A stretch of 64,000 nucleotides of DNA from positions 62,001 to 126,000 of the forward strand of contig NZ_JAAEDI010000017.1 of the NCBI RefSeq assembly GCF_018129025.1, in the 5' to 3' direction. Both the position numbers and the translations under genes were made by a program. This stretch comes from Neoroseomonas terrae. GTDB taxonomy: Bacteria; Pseudomonadota; Alphaproteobacteria; Acetobacterales; Acetobacteraceae. The notes beneath the pieces are model-generated. The model did no database searches, was not told the DNA's origin, and saw only the letters and a program-made list of their open reading frames with translations. This document shows positions 7,893 through 16,507 of this stretch, piece by piece (positions within the stretch are counted from its first letter, which is position 1; each line of letters starts with the position of its first letter).

Positions 7893-8945
7893 CTACCCTT
7901 CGCCCGGCCGCCGTCCGATCTGCACGGCGATCTCCTGTTGGCGCCCGCCGCGCAGCAGCGTCAGGCGCACCGTTTCCCCCGGCGGCAGCACAGCCACGCC
8001 GCGCACGAGCGCGCGGGAGGTCGCGACCGCTTCCCCATTCAGCGCCGTCACCAGGTCCCCCTGGCGCAGCCCGGCACGCGCGGCGGGGCTGTTGCGCTCC
8101 ACGCCCATGATGACGGCGCCGCGGCGGCCGCGGCCCTGTTCCTCGGCGTCGCCGACCGACACGCCAAGCCAGCCGCGTTCCACGCGGCCACCACGGATCA
8201 GCGCCTCGATCACCGGCCGCGCAAGGTCGGACGGCACGGCGAAGCCGATGCCCGCGGAGGCGCCGGACGGCGAGTAGATCGCCGTGTTGATGCCGATCAC
8301 CTCGCCCGCCATGTTGAATAGCGGGCCGCCGGAATTGCCGGGATTGATCGGCGCATCGGTCTGGATGAAGTCGTCGAACGGTCCCGCGCCGATGTCGCGG
8401 CCGCGCGCCGAGACGATGCCCGCCGTGACCGAGCCGCCGAGCCCGAAGGGATTGCCGGCCGCCATCACCCACTGCCCGACGCGCATCTGCGCGGAATGAC
8501 CGAGGGACACGGCGGCGAGCGGCGCCGGCGCCGTGATCTTCACCAGCGCCAGGTCGGTCAGTTCGTCCACACCCATGACGCGGGCCGGGTATTCCGCACC
8601 GTCCTGCGTCGTGACGACGACGCGCGTCGCGTTGCCGACGACATGGCCGTTGGTGACGATGATGCCCGAGGGCTCGATGATGAAGCCCGACCCCGCCCCC
8701 TGCACCAGATGCTCGCCGCGGCCGCGCCGGCGGTCTGCCGGCCGGCGGGGCTCGCTCTCCTCGCGGCTGGTCACCTGGATGCTGACCACGGCGGGCAGCA
8801 CGCTCTCGGCTAGGTCGGCGAAATCGGGCAGGCCCCGCTGCGCCTGGGCGGAGCCATTGCAGCCGGGCAGGGCAGCGAGAGGCAGCAGCAGCGCCAGGCG
8901 GCGCGGCAGGGCGAGCGACTCGGTCAGGGGAGGTTTTGTGGTCAC
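7893..8945 (-). CDS. HtrA/DegP-type serine protease, lipoprotein
   Basis: A 350-residue trypsin-like periplasmic protease. The catalytic triad is H101 (TNGHVVGN), D131 (ELTDLALVK) and S205 (PGNSGGPLF). One PDZ domain covers about residues 245-345 (GWLGVSVG, NSPAARAGLRQGDLV). The start is GTG at 8945, which gives a short charged N-region, hydrophobic core and lipobox LPGC with C29, so it is probably membrane-anchored. The open frame continues upstream into the helicase gene, which is not credible. It degrades or refolds envelope proteins and sits ten bases upstream of the two-component genes. Confidence 0.93.
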   Translation of the reverse strand: MTTKPPLTESLALPRRLALLLPLAALPGCNGSAQAQRGLPDFADLAESVLPAVVSIQVTSREESEPRRPADRRRGRGEHLVQGAGSGFIIEPSGIIVTNGHVVGNATRVVVTTQDGAEYPARVMGVDELTDLALVKITAPAPLAAVSLGHSAQMRVGQWVMAAGNPFGLGGSVTAGIVSARGRDIGAGPFDDFIQTDAPINPGNSGGPLFNMAGEVIGINTAIYSPSGASAGIGFAVPSDLARPVIEALIRGGRVERGWLGVSVGDAEEQGRGRRGAVIMGVERNSPAARAGLRQGDLVTALNGEAVATSRALVRGVAVLPPGETVRLTLLRGGRQQEIAVQIGRRPGEG

Positions 8946-8977
8946 GGGATGCAATCTGCGCTGCCGTCTCGGGGGGT

Positions 8978-11425
8978 TCAACCGCCGGCCGCGGGGTCCT
9001 CCGGCCATGCATGCCTGGGGTAGCGGCCGCGCATTTCCTTGCGCACCTCGGCCCAGCTGCCCTTCCAGAAGCCGGCGAGGTCGCCGGTCACGGCGATCGG
9101 CCGTCCGGCGGGGGAGAGCAGCGCCACCTGCAACGGTACGCGCCCGCCGGCCAGCGGCGGCATGGCGGCCATGCCGAACAGGTGCTGCGCGCGGGCTTCG
9201 AGGGTCGGCACCTCCCGCGCATAGTCGATCGCGGCAGATCGCCCGGATGGCAGGCCGAGGCGCGGCGGCAGGGCGGCGTCGAGCGCCCGCTGCCGGTCCC
9301 AGGGCAGGGCGTCCCGCAAAAGGGCCGTAACGTCCAGCGCGGCGAGGTCCGACAGCCGGGTCCGCCCGTGCAGATGCGGCGCGAGCCAATCCTGCACCGT
9401 TTCGACCAGCGCGGCATCGGACGCGTCCGGCCAGTCCTCGCCCTCCGCCTTTCGCATCCAGCCCATGCGCGCCTGGGTCTGGCGCGCCGCATCCGTCCAG
9501 TTCAGGTCGCGCAGGGCGCGGTCGGCGGCGGCGGCGGCCAGCGCGGCCGCGACGGCCGCCGGGTCCGCCTGCGGCAGCGGCGCTTCCTCCAGCACCAGCG
9601 GGCCGAACATCAGCCGGCGGCGAGCCTGCACGGCGCCGGCGCGCGCGTCGAAGGCGGCGCCTTCCTCTCGCCGCAGCCGTTCCGGGAAACGGGCTTCGAG
9701 CACGCCGCGGTCGATCGGCGCGGCCATCCGGATGCGCGCCTCGGTGCCCTGCAATGCAAGGTCAGCCACGGCGAGCAGCGCCGATTTCGCCAACGGATCG
9801 GTCGCCGGCAGCCGCGCCCCCTGGCCCGAGGCGAGGCGGAAGGCCCCGTTCATAGCTCCGCGCTTCGCGGCGATCCGGTCGGGAAAGCCAGCCGCCAGCA
9901 GCGCGCCAGCATCGCCATCCGCCTGCACCTGCCCATGCACGCCCAGTCGCCGCCGGTGCAGGGCCGCGGCGCGACGGATGCGGTGGACCGTGCCGCGATC
10001 CGCATCCGCCCGATCCGCGCCATGCAGCAGGTCGAGCCGCAGATGCACGTCCGACGGCGCCTCCCGATCGCGGATCGGGTCGCGTTCTTCCAGCAGCGCG
10101 GCGAGGTCGGCGGCAAGCGCCCGTTCCCCGTCATCCGTGGCGGCGACCAACATGCGCGCGAGGCGGGGATGCGTGCCGAGCCGCGCCATGCGCCGGCCCG
10201 TCGCGGTGATGCGCCCCTCGCCATCCAGCGCATCCAGGTCGCGCAACAGCGCCTGCGCCGCCTTCACGGCACCGGCCGGCGGCGGGTCGAGGAAGGCGAG
10301 GTCGCCGAGCGACGCGCCCCAACCCGCGACATCCAGCACGAGCGACGACAGCTCGGCCTCCAGCATCTCCGGCCGGTCGGCCAGCGGCAGGCCGCGATGC
10401 AGCGCCTCGGTCCAGAGCCGGATCGCCACGCCCGGCGCCGTGCGGCCGGCGCGCCCCGCCCGCTGCTCAGCCGCCGCGCGGCTGATCCGCACCGTGACCA
10501 GCCGGGACAGGCCCGATGCCGGGTCCAGCCTTGGGGCGCGACGGAACCCGCCATCCACCACGATGCGCACGCCGGGGACGGTCAGGGAGGTCTCGGCGAT
10601 CGACGTCGCCAGCACCACCTTCCGCCGTCCGTCCGGCGCAGGGTTCAGCGCGATGTCCTGTTCCGCCGGCGGCAATTCCCCATGCAGCGGCACCACGAGC
10701 GCATCGAGGCCCGACAGTCGTTCCTGCGTGCGCCGGATCTCCCCCCAGCCGGGCAGGAAGGCCAGCACGTCGCCGGGATGCTCCCGCAACGCGTCGCGGA
10801 TCGCGCCGGCCATCGCCTCGGGCAGGTCGCGCGCGTCCGAAAGGTCGCGCGGCCGGTACTTCAGCGTGACCGGGTAGGCGCGCCCCATGCTCTCGACCAC
10901 CGGCGCATCGCCCAGCAACCTGGCGAAGGCCCCGCCATCCAGCGTGGCGGACATCGCCAGCAGCCGCAGTTCCGGCCGCAGCGCCCGCTGCAGGTCGAGG
11001 CACAGCGCCAGAGCGAGGTCGGTATCGATGTTGCGTTCATGCGCCTCATCGAACAGCACGGCGGCAACGCCATCGAGGCCGGGGTCTGATTGCAGGCGGC
11101 GGACCAGCAGCCCCTCCGTGACGACCTCCACCCGCGTGCGGTCGGAAAAGGCACGGTCTAGCCGCGTGGCCAGGCCGATGGTTCCGCCGGGCGCCGGCTC
11201 ACCGAGCAGCTCGGCCATGCGGCGCGCAGCGGCGCGGGCGGCGACACGGCGGGGTTCCAACACCAGGATGCGGGCGCCCGCGGCCCACGGCTCGTCCTTC
11301 AGCACCAGCGGGACGAGCGTCGTCTTGCCCGCACCGGGGGGCGCGATAAGGACGGCGTTCGACCCGACTTGGAGAGCGTCACGAAGGGCGGGGAGGGCCT
11401 CGGCGACAGGGAGATCCTGGGTCAT
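8978..11425 (-). CDS. hrpB: ATP-dependent helicase HrpB
   Basis: An 815-residue DExH helicase. Motif I is APPGAGKTTLVP (about residue 28), motif II is FDEAHERNIDTD, motif III MSATLDGGAF, and motifs V/VI are ATSIAETSLTVPGV and EQRAGRAGRTAPG. The HrpB-specific C-terminal region ends with PLAGGRVPLQVALLSPAGRPI and VTGDLAGFWKGSWAEVRKEM, near-invariant in the family. The start at 11425 (MTQDLPVAEALPAL) is the usual HrpB N-terminus; the frame upstream runs into a repeat. Its cellular role is poorly defined. It ends 32 bases before the protease gene, so co-transcription is possible. Confidence 0.95.
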   Translation of the reverse strand: MTQDLPVAEALPALRDALQVGSNAVLIAPPGAGKTTLVPLVLKDEPWAAGARILVLEPRRVAARAAARRMAELLGEPAPGGTIGLATRLDRAFSDRTRVEVVTEGLLVRRLQSDPGLDGVAAVLFDEAHERNIDTDLALALCLDLQRALRPELRLLAMSATLDGGAFARLLGDAPVVESMGRAYPVTLKYRPRDLSDARDLPEAMAGAIRDALREHPGDVLAFLPGWGEIRRTQERLSGLDALVVPLHGELPPAEQDIALNPAPDGRRKVVLATSIAETSLTVPGVRIVVDGGFRRAPRLDPASGLSRLVTVRISRAAAEQRAGRAGRTAPGVAIRLWTEALHRGLPLADRPEMLEAELSSLVLDVAGWGASLGDLAFLDPPPAGAVKAAQALLRDLDALDGEGRITATGRRMARLGTHPRLARMLVAATDDGERALAADLAALLEERDPIRDREAPSDVHLRLDLLHGADRADADRGTVHRIRRAAALHRRRLGVHGQVQADGDAGALLAAGFPDRIAAKRGAMNGAFRLASGQGARLPATDPLAKSALLAVADLALQGTEARIRMAAPIDRGVLEARFPERLRREEGAAFDARAGAVQARRRLMFGPLVLEEAPLPQADPAAVAAALAAAAADRALRDLNWTDAARQTQARMGWMRKAEGEDWPDASDAALVETVQDWLAPHLHGRTRLSDLAALDVTALLRDALPWDRQRALDAALPPRLGLPSGRSAAIDYAREVPTLEARAQHLFGMAAMPPLAGGRVPLQVALLSPAGRPIAVTGDLAGFWKGSWAEVRKEMRGRYPRHAWPEDPAAGG

Positions 11426-11435
11426 CGGGCGTGAC

Positions 11436-11510
11436 CGGAGAGGGGCTTTGCCCCCCTCCGGGCCTCCCCCCACCAAAAGCCGAAGGGCCTTTGGAAACCT
11501 TGATCTGGTG
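11436..11510 (-). repeat. Short copy of the dispersed repeat (left member of an inverted pair)
   Basis: Contains an imperfect GGAGAGGGGC/GCCCCCCTCC stem (about 11437-11459) and the core hairpin around 11474-11495, where one arm has a mismatch (AAAGCC rather than AAAGGCC), followed by AACCTTGAT. It reads as the reverse complement of the copy at 11625-11702. Confidence 0.75.
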
Positions 11511-11624
11511 CCGGGGTGCCGGGCCGTTCGCAATGGCGGGCCACACGCTGTGCGCGTCGCTCTGGATTCATCCTCGGCGCAGCGCCCGTTGAGGTTCCCA
11601 CCAACCCAACGGTCCCGATCGGCC

Positions 11625-11702
11625 CAGCGCCAGATAATGGTTTCCAAAGGCCCTTCGGCCTTTGGTGGGGTGGGGTCCGGGGAGGGGCAAAGCCCCTCCC
11701 CG
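11625..11702 (+). repeat. Short copy of the dispersed repeat (right member of an inverted pair)
   Basis: Begins GCGCCAGATAATGGTTTCC. The core hairpin at 11644-11665 is perfect (9-bp arms CCAAAGGCC/GGCCTTTGG, loop CTTC). A second perfect hairpin follows at 11679-11701 (arms GGGGAGGGGC/GCCCCTCCCC, loop AAA). Confidence 0.85.
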
Positions 11703-11741
11703 GCCGCCTGCCGCCCATACGGCCCTGCGCTGCCCCGCCCC

Positions 11742-12476
11742 TCATGCGGACCATCGCCGAAGCGCGTCCGAAACGCCTACCATCGGCGCCTGTGCCACCC
11801 GCGCCCGGCCGCATCCGCCGCCCAGCGCCGCCGCCAGCGCGCAGTCCAGGCTGTCCAACACCGGCACCGACACCAGCGGCGCGACGCGCGGCGCGATCCC
11901 GGCGAGGCCTGCCCCGCCCAGCACCACTGCCCCCGCACCGTCCGCCACGGCTTCCTGTGCCGCCTTGGCGAGCGCCGCCGCCGCCCCGTCCGGATCGCGG
12001 GCGATCATGTCGCCGGTAGGGGCGATGCCGCGCACCATCACCTGGTCGCGTCCGTGGCCGCGAACCAATGCGAACTCCTCCAGCATCGGCACCCACAGCG
12101 CGCCGCCCGTCAGCAGCGCGATGCGGGGCGCGAGCGCCAGGGCGGCAGCGATCGAGGCTTCCGCCATCCCAACGATAGGAATGGGGAGCAATTCCCGCGC
12201 GGCTTCGATGCCCGGCTCCCCGAAGCAGGCGATCACGGCGGCGTCGTAGCCGTACGGATTGTCAGTGCCGACATGCTCGGCCAGTGCCGCGAGCACCGCG
12301 TGGCCGGCAACGGCCACGGCGGCGCGGGTCGAGATGTAGCGCGCGCCGAAGGGCGCCGTGACCGGCACGACCTCGGCCGTGGGCAGGCCGAGCCGGGGAA
12401 TCGCTTCCGCCGCACGGGTGGCGAGAAGCGCGGTGATGGCGGGATCGGTGTTGCCGTTCAGCAGCAGCAGGCGCAT
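11742..12476 (-). CDS. Aspartate/glutamate/hydantoin racemase-family protein, one catalytic Cys missing
   Basis: A 244-residue protein of the two-cysteine Asp/Glu/hydantoin racemase superfamily. It opens LLLLNGNTDPAIT like hydantoin racemases, has the first catalytic Cys at C84 (AAVIACFGEPGIEAARE), and its second lobe aligns as GAVVLGGAGLAG where hydantoin racemases have LGCAGM. The second catalytic Cys is thus Gly188 (codon GGG). Without both cysteines a two-base racemization is unlikely; a decarboxylase, isomerase or other one-base reaction, as in arylmalonate decarboxylase relatives, is possible. It appears to be monocistronic and is followed by a repeat-filled gap. Confidence 0.8.
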   Translation of the reverse strand: MRLLLLNGNTDPAITALLATRAAEAIPRLGLPTAEVVPVTAPFGARYISTRAAVAVAGHAVLAALAEHVGTDNPYGYDAAVIACFGEPGIEAARELLPIPIVGMAEASIAAALALAPRIALLTGGALWVPMLEEFALVRGHGRDQVMVRGIAPTGDMIARDPDGAAAALAKAAQEAVADGAGAVVLGGAGLAGIAPRVAPLVSVPVLDSLDCALAAALGGGCGRARVAQAPMVGVSDALRRWSA

Positions 12477-12524
12477 CGGCGGGGATCAGCATGGGAGCGG
12501 CCCGGGCGCAAGGGCGACTTCCCC

Positions 12525-13379
12525 CTACCAGAACGGGACGAACCGCTTCAGCGCCGCGCGCGTCAGGCGTTGCAGGTGGTGCCGCCAGGGTGCGTCGAGG
12601 TGGAACACCGGCTCGGCCGGATCCCATCCGGCGCAGCTCCAATCCGATTGGCGCATGAGGAAGGTGATGAACTCGTCGCGGTCATGCCAGCTTGCGATGG
12701 GCGGTCCCTGCACTTCCGAGTGCTCGATCTCGCAGAGCACGACGGCACCGTTGTCACGCAACAGGCTTTGGCCGACGTAGCCGCGCTCGCGCTTGTGCAT
12801 CACGACCTCGCCGTCGTCGCACCAGGACAGTTCGCGCCACACCTTCCGGGACAGCTTCTCGCCGAAGGGCGTGCGGTCGATCGCGGCGGCCGCCGCGTCC
12901 CGCAGGGCCTTGATGTCTTCTACCGAGGGACCGCCATCGCTGCGCGCCCGGTCGTCGGGAGCGTCGAAGCTGTCGAGGATGCGGCGGCACAGTCGCTGAT
13001 TCGACTGCCTCCAGGGATCGTCGGTGTAGAGCACCGGCTCGGCCCGTTCCCACCCTGAGCAGGTCCAGTCCGACTGCCGTGCGATGAAGTCCACGAACGC
13101 GTCGCGGTCGCGCCAGGTCTCGATCGGCGGACCGGGGAAATGCCCGTCCTGGATCTCGCACAGCATGACGCCGTCGGCGGTGCGGATCAGGCCGTGGCCG
13201 CAGTAGTCGCGATGGAACTGGTGGATCAGCCCCTCGCCCGTCTTGCAGCGGCGCAGCTCCACCCAAACCTTCAGCGCCAGCATCCGGCCGAAGGGCTGTC
13301 GGTCCAAACGGCGCGCGATCGCCTCCCGCTCCGGGCGGTTCTTCTCGTAGTAGGCGCGGGTGTACTCGTCGTCGTTCAT
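12525..13379 (-). CDS. Internally duplicated protein of unknown function
   Basis: A 284-residue soluble protein made of two copies of a ~120-residue unit (about 18-136 and 159-278), offset by 142 residues. Shared landmarks are PFG-x5-KVW-x-EL, V-x-LCEI, GPPI-x-(T/S)W-x-DRD-x-F, RQSDW-(T/S)C-x-GW, AEPV and D-x-PWR. It is rich in Trp, Cys and acidic/basic pairs. I do not recognise a family. The start at 13379 overlaps the glutathione transferase stop (ATGA), so the pair is translationally coupled. No signal peptide or membrane segment is visible. Confidence 0.8.
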   Translation of the reverse strand: MNDDEYTRAYYEKNRPEREAIARRLDRQPFGRMLALKVWVELRRCKTGEGLIHQFHRDYCGHGLIRTADGVMLCEIQDGHFPGPPIETWRDRDAFVDFIARQSDWTCSGWERAEPVLYTDDPWRQSNQRLCRRILDSFDAPDDRARSDGGPSVEDIKALRDAAAAAIDRTPFGEKLSRKVWRELSWCDDGEVVMHKRERGYVGQSLLRDNGAVVLCEIEHSEVQGPPIASWHDRDEFITFLMRQSDWSCAGWDPAEPVFHLDAPWRHHLQRLTRAALKRFVPFW

Positions 13380-14008
13380 GTCATCGGCACGGCGACCCAG
13401 CGGGCGAAGCCCGGGCGCTCGCCCACCGCCGCATACCAGGCGGCAAGGGCCGGGAAATTGGGCATGCCCTCGACCTGGACCTCCGGCCCGAACCAGCGCC
13501 GCGCGTAGCAGCCGAGGACGATGTCGGCGATCGTCATCGCCGCGCCGTCGATGAAGGGCCCGCCATGGCGCGCTATATGTGCGTCCAGCATCGACCAGCA
13601 TTCCCCCGCGGCTTTCGCCGCTGCCATCACGGCAGCCATGTCACGCTTCTCGGGCGGCGTGCGCACGAGGCCCCAGAACAGGTTCCGTTCCGCCGGGCTC
13701 AGCGTGGAAAGCTGCCAGTCCATCCAACGGTCGGCGCTGGCGCGCGCGGCGGGCTCGGCGGGATACAACGCGCTGCCGTGCTTCATCGCCAGGTAGCGCA
13801 GGATGGAATTCGATTCCCACAGGACGAAGTCGCCATCCTCGATGGTCGGGACGCGGCCATTGGGGTTCATCGCGCGATAGGGCGGGTCGTTCACCACCCC
13901 ATGCTCGAGCCCGGCATTCACGCGGTCATACGGGATGCCGATCTCGTCGAGCATCCACAGCACCTTCTTCACGTTGACCGAGTTCACCCGGCCCCAGACC
14001 TTCAGCAT
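13376..14008 (-). CDS. Glutathione S-transferase family protein
   Basis: A 210-residue cytosolic GST. The N-terminal thioredoxin-like domain has VWGRVNSVNVKKVLWMLDE with the usual Ser/Asn active-site region, then NPNGRVPTIEDGDFVLWES containing the cis-Pro (VP) and the E-S glutathione-binding pair. The C-terminal helical domain includes MTIADIVLGCYARRW, the N-capping box motif. The start at 14008 is the expected position for this fold; upstream frame has no family similarity. It overlaps the downstream duplicated protein by four bases. The substrate is unknown. Confidence 0.9.
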   Translation of the reverse strand: MLKVWGRVNSVNVKKVLWMLDEIGIPYDRVNAGLEHGVVNDPPYRAMNPNGRVPTIEDGDFVLWESNSILRYLAMKHGSALYPAEPAARASADRWMDWQLSTLSPAERNLFWGLVRTPPEKRDMAAVMAAAKAAGECWSMLDAHIARHGGPFIDGAAMTIADIVLGCYARRWFGPEVQVEGMPNFPALAAWYAAVGERPGFARWVAVPMT

Positions 14009-14060
14009 CCGCGCCTCCACCGTACGACAATGGGCGCAGGCTAGCCGCCCTTCGGGCGAA

Positions 14061-14804
14061 TTACAGCAGTGGCCGTCGCGGGGCCGGTTCCTCCCAGTAT
14101 CGCCCGACGCGCCGCATGGCCTGCAGGTCGCCAATCGACAGGCGCTGGTCCTCCAGGCGGATGAATCCGCCCTTGCGCAACCGCTGCAGCACACGGTTCG
14201 TGTGCACCACCGACAGGCCGAGCGCGTCGGCGATATGCATCTGCGTCAGCGGCAGTTGGATACCGCTAGTCTCGATCAGCCCGGCCGAGGCGGCGCGCTT
14301 GTACAGATGCACCAGCAGTGCCGCGACACGTTCCATGGCGGTGCGGCGGCCGACCGTCAGCACCACGTCGTCCACCAGCCGCTCCTCGTGCGCGGACAGC
14401 CAGGTGATGTCGAGCGCGATGCTCGGATGACGGCTGAAGAAGCGGGGTAGGGCGTCGCTGCCGAAGGCGCAGAGGTTGACCGGCGTCAGCGCCTCGACGC
14501 CATGCGGTAGGGCGGCATGCAATTCGCCCTGCAACCCCAGCAGATCGCCGGGCAGCAGGAAGTTCAGGATCTGCCGCCGCCCGTCTTCCAGCGTCTTGAA
14601 GCGGAAGGCCCATCCCTTCAGCAGGGTATAGACGCGCGTGGCGACCTGCCCTTCGGCGAGAATGGTCGCCCCCGCCGCACACAGGCGTTGGCCAACCTTG
14701 GCGTCGTAGATCGACGCGAGCTCGGTCGGCGTCACCGGCTTGAAGTCCGGCAAGGGCCGCAGCGGGCAGGCTGCGCAGGGCAAGGCCGGTTCCATGTGGA
14801 TCAT
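14061..14804 (-). CDS. Crp/Fnr-family transcription regulator
   Basis: A 247-residue regulator with a cyclic-nucleotide-type beta-barrel (about 35-150) and a winged HTH near the C-terminus (LPLTQMHIADALGLSVVHTNRVLQRLRK). The N-terminus has a Cys pair, PCAACPLRPLPDF (C10 and C13), with further Cys in RLCAAGATI and VNLCAFGSD, reminiscent of Fnr-type proteins but without the exact four-Cys spacing. Redox or oxygen sensing is therefore only a possibility. A second Met at 14795 is an alternative start. It is divergent from the HWE-type kinase at 14872 with a 67-base shared promoter region. Confidence 0.88.
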   Translation of the reverse strand: MIHMEPALPCAACPLRPLPDFKPVTPTELASIYDAKVGQRLCAAGATILAEGQVATRVYTLLKGWAFRFKTLEDGRRQILNFLLPGDLLGLQGELHAALPHGVEALTPVNLCAFGSDALPRFFSRHPSIALDITWLSAHEERLVDDVVLTVGRRTAMERVAALLVHLYKRAASAGLIETSGIQLPLTQMHIADALGLSVVHTNRVLQRLRKGGFIRLEDQRLSIGDLQAMRRVGRYWEEPAPRRPLL

Positions 14805-14871
14805 TATCCCAGGTTAATGACGCCGGCGCGATCCAGTTGCACGTTACCTCTCCATAGGGAGACGGACCTGC

Positions 14872-15897
14872 TTGGCCGCATTGCACGCCCCCGGGCGCAG
14901 GCCGTGGATAGGGTGGGCGGTGGGGGCGATCTCCTTCACGCTTGCCTTTCTGGCCCGTCACCACTTCTCCGATGCGCTGGCATCGCTTCCGCTTCTCACC
15001 TTCTTCCTGGCGGTCCTAATCACATCCTTCGCAGGCGGCTGGCAGCCGGCTGCGGCTGTGGTGGCAGCGTCCGTCGCAGCGGCCTCCTACTTCGGCCTGC
15101 CGTCGCCCGGCACCACGCGCGTCTACACCTGGCCCCGCGATCTGGTTGCCTTGGCATTCTTCGTCATCATCGCCGCCACGCAGATCGCGCTGGTGCATCG
15201 GCTGACCAAGGCGCTCGCGCGGCTGGAATGGAAGCGTGCGCAGATAGAAGCCATGCGCGCGAATGAGCACCTGATGTTCAGCGAGCTGCAGCATCGCGTC
15301 GCCAACGGCATCCAACTCGTCGCGAGCCTGCTTTCGCTCGAGGCGACCCGGGTCGAGACCACCGAGGATGCCATCGCGGTTCTCGACGACGCGGTCACGC
15401 GGCTGTCGGTCATCGCGACCATCCATCGCCGGCTGCACGACCCCGCGCTCGGGGAAGCAGGCTTCGAGAAGGCGCTCGAGACGCTGACGCGCGACATCCT
15501 CTCCGCCGCGGGCCGGCAGAGCGTGGCGGTCACGGTGCAGGCACCGCGACTCGCGATCTCGCCCGCCGAAGCGACCACCCTGTCGATGATCGTGGCGGAG
15601 GCCGTGACCAACACCATCAAGCACGCCTTCGCCGGGCGTGCTTCCGGGCGCATCCACATCCGCTTCGACGTGAACGCGGCCGGCCATCGACGCCTGACGG
15701 TGGAGGATGACGGGCCGGGCTTCGCCGCGCTGCCGGACGTCGAGGACGGCGACAGCCTCGGCCTGCTGGTCATGAGCAGCATGGCGCAGCGGCTCGGCGG
15801 CTCACTCGAATTCGGCAATGCGCCGACCGGCGGCGCGACGGTCACCGTTGCGATGCCGCCAATGGAGGCGGGCACGAACGGCCGCCAGGCCGTTTGA
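14872..15897 (+). CDS. HisKA_2/HWE-type membrane histidine kinase
   Basis: A 341-residue kinase. Three to four membrane segments (about 12-108) include FLAVLITSFAGGWQPAAAV, like the DUF4118/KdpD-type sensor region. The H-box is FSELQHRVANGIQLVASLLS with H141, diagnostic of the HisKA_2 class. The ATP-binding part has VAEAVTNTIKHAF, VEDDGPGF and LGLLVMSSMAQRLGGS. The start is a TTG at 14872, supported by AGGGAGA nine bases upstream. No response regulator is adjacent; such kinases often act in general stress or light/chemical sensing, but the signal is unknown here. Confidence 0.9.
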   Translation: MAALHAPGRRPWIGWAVGAISFTLAFLARHHFSDALASLPLLTFFLAVLITSFAGGWQPAAAVVAASVAAASYFGLPSPGTTRVYTWPRDLVALAFFVIIAATQIALVHRLTKALARLEWKRAQIEAMRANEHLMFSELQHRVANGIQLVASLLSLEATRVETTEDAIAVLDDAVTRLSVIATIHRRLHDPALGEAGFEKALETLTRDILSAAGRQSVAVTVQAPRLAISPAEATTLSMIVAEAVTNTIKHAFAGRASGRIHIRFDVNAAGHRRLTVEDDGPGFAALPDVEDGDSLGLLVMSSMAQRLGGSLEFGNAPTGGATVTVAMPPMEAGTNGRQAV

Positions 15898-15925
15898 AAG
15901 GCCCGGCACCGCCGCCGTATCGGTG

Positions 15926-16396
15926 TCAGATCGGCAGCGCCGTTGTGCTCTTGACCCGCTCCATCGCGAAGCGTGACGTCACCTTCCGCAGCGCCGGCAC
16001 CTGTGCCGTCAGCCGGCGATAGAAGGTGTCGAACGCCTGCATGTCGGGCACGACTACGCGCAGCAGGTAGTCCACGTCGCCCCCGAGCCGCCAGCACTCT
16101 ACGATTTCCGGCATCTTCGCGACCGTCGTGGCGAAGGATTCGATCCAGGGCGCCGAATGGTCACCGGTCTCGATCGCCACGAAGACCGAGACGCCGAGCC
16201 CGACCTTCTCGGGATCCAGCAGCACGACCCGGCCGGTGATCACCCCCTCCTGCTCCATCTTGCGGATGCGCTTCCAGCATGGGGTGGGTGTCAGCCCCAC
16301 CTCCTTGGCGATGTCCGCGAGCGACAGCGCGGCGTCGCGCTGGATGAGCCGCAGAATGGCGCGATCGGTATGGTCGGGGTCGAAACGGCGGCTCAC
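15926..16396 (-). CDS. Lrp/AsnC-family regulator
   Basis: A 156-residue regulator with the N-terminal HTH (LSLADIAKEVGLTPTPCWKR, about 25-44) and the C-terminal RAM ligand-binding domain (VSVFVAIET through VECWRLGGDVDYLLRVVVP). The start is GTG at 16396, with AAGGA eight bases upstream; the longer frame upstream is antisense to the Bug-family gene. It is divergent from that gene, so it may regulate it; amino acids are the usual effectors. Confidence 0.92.
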   Translation of the reverse strand: MSRRFDPDHTDRAILRLIQRDAALSLADIAKEVGLTPTPCWKRIRKMEQEGVITGRVVLLDPEKVGLGVSVFVAIETGDHSAPWIESFATTVAKMPEIVECWRLGGDVDYLLRVVVPDMQAFDTFYRRLTAQVPALRKVTSRFAMERVKSTTALPI

Positions 16397-16507
16397 GAGC
16401 AAGTCCTTGGCTGATATCGCGGCGGTCAGTAGTAGGAAAATCTTTTGCTTGCAAGATTTCCGGGCCACGAGAGAAATCGATGCTCCAGTCGCCCCGGAGC
16501 GCTCCCG

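Larger units (their letters stand above)
11426..11741. other. Gene-free region holding an inverted pair of repeats
   Basis: The region between hrpB and the racemase-family gene (both leftward) holds two short repeat copies in opposite orientation and about 110 bases of other sequence between them. No gene is supported; the promoter of hrpB must lie within or next to the left copy. Confidence 0.55.

Noticed and set aside
8936..11089. A 717-residue plus-strand frame
   Set aside because: Antisense to hrpB, which carries all helicase motifs.
11436..11702. Repeats considered as CRISPR
   Set aside because: Copies are few, inverted, unequal in length and scattered over 49 kb; there are no regular spacers and no cas genes.
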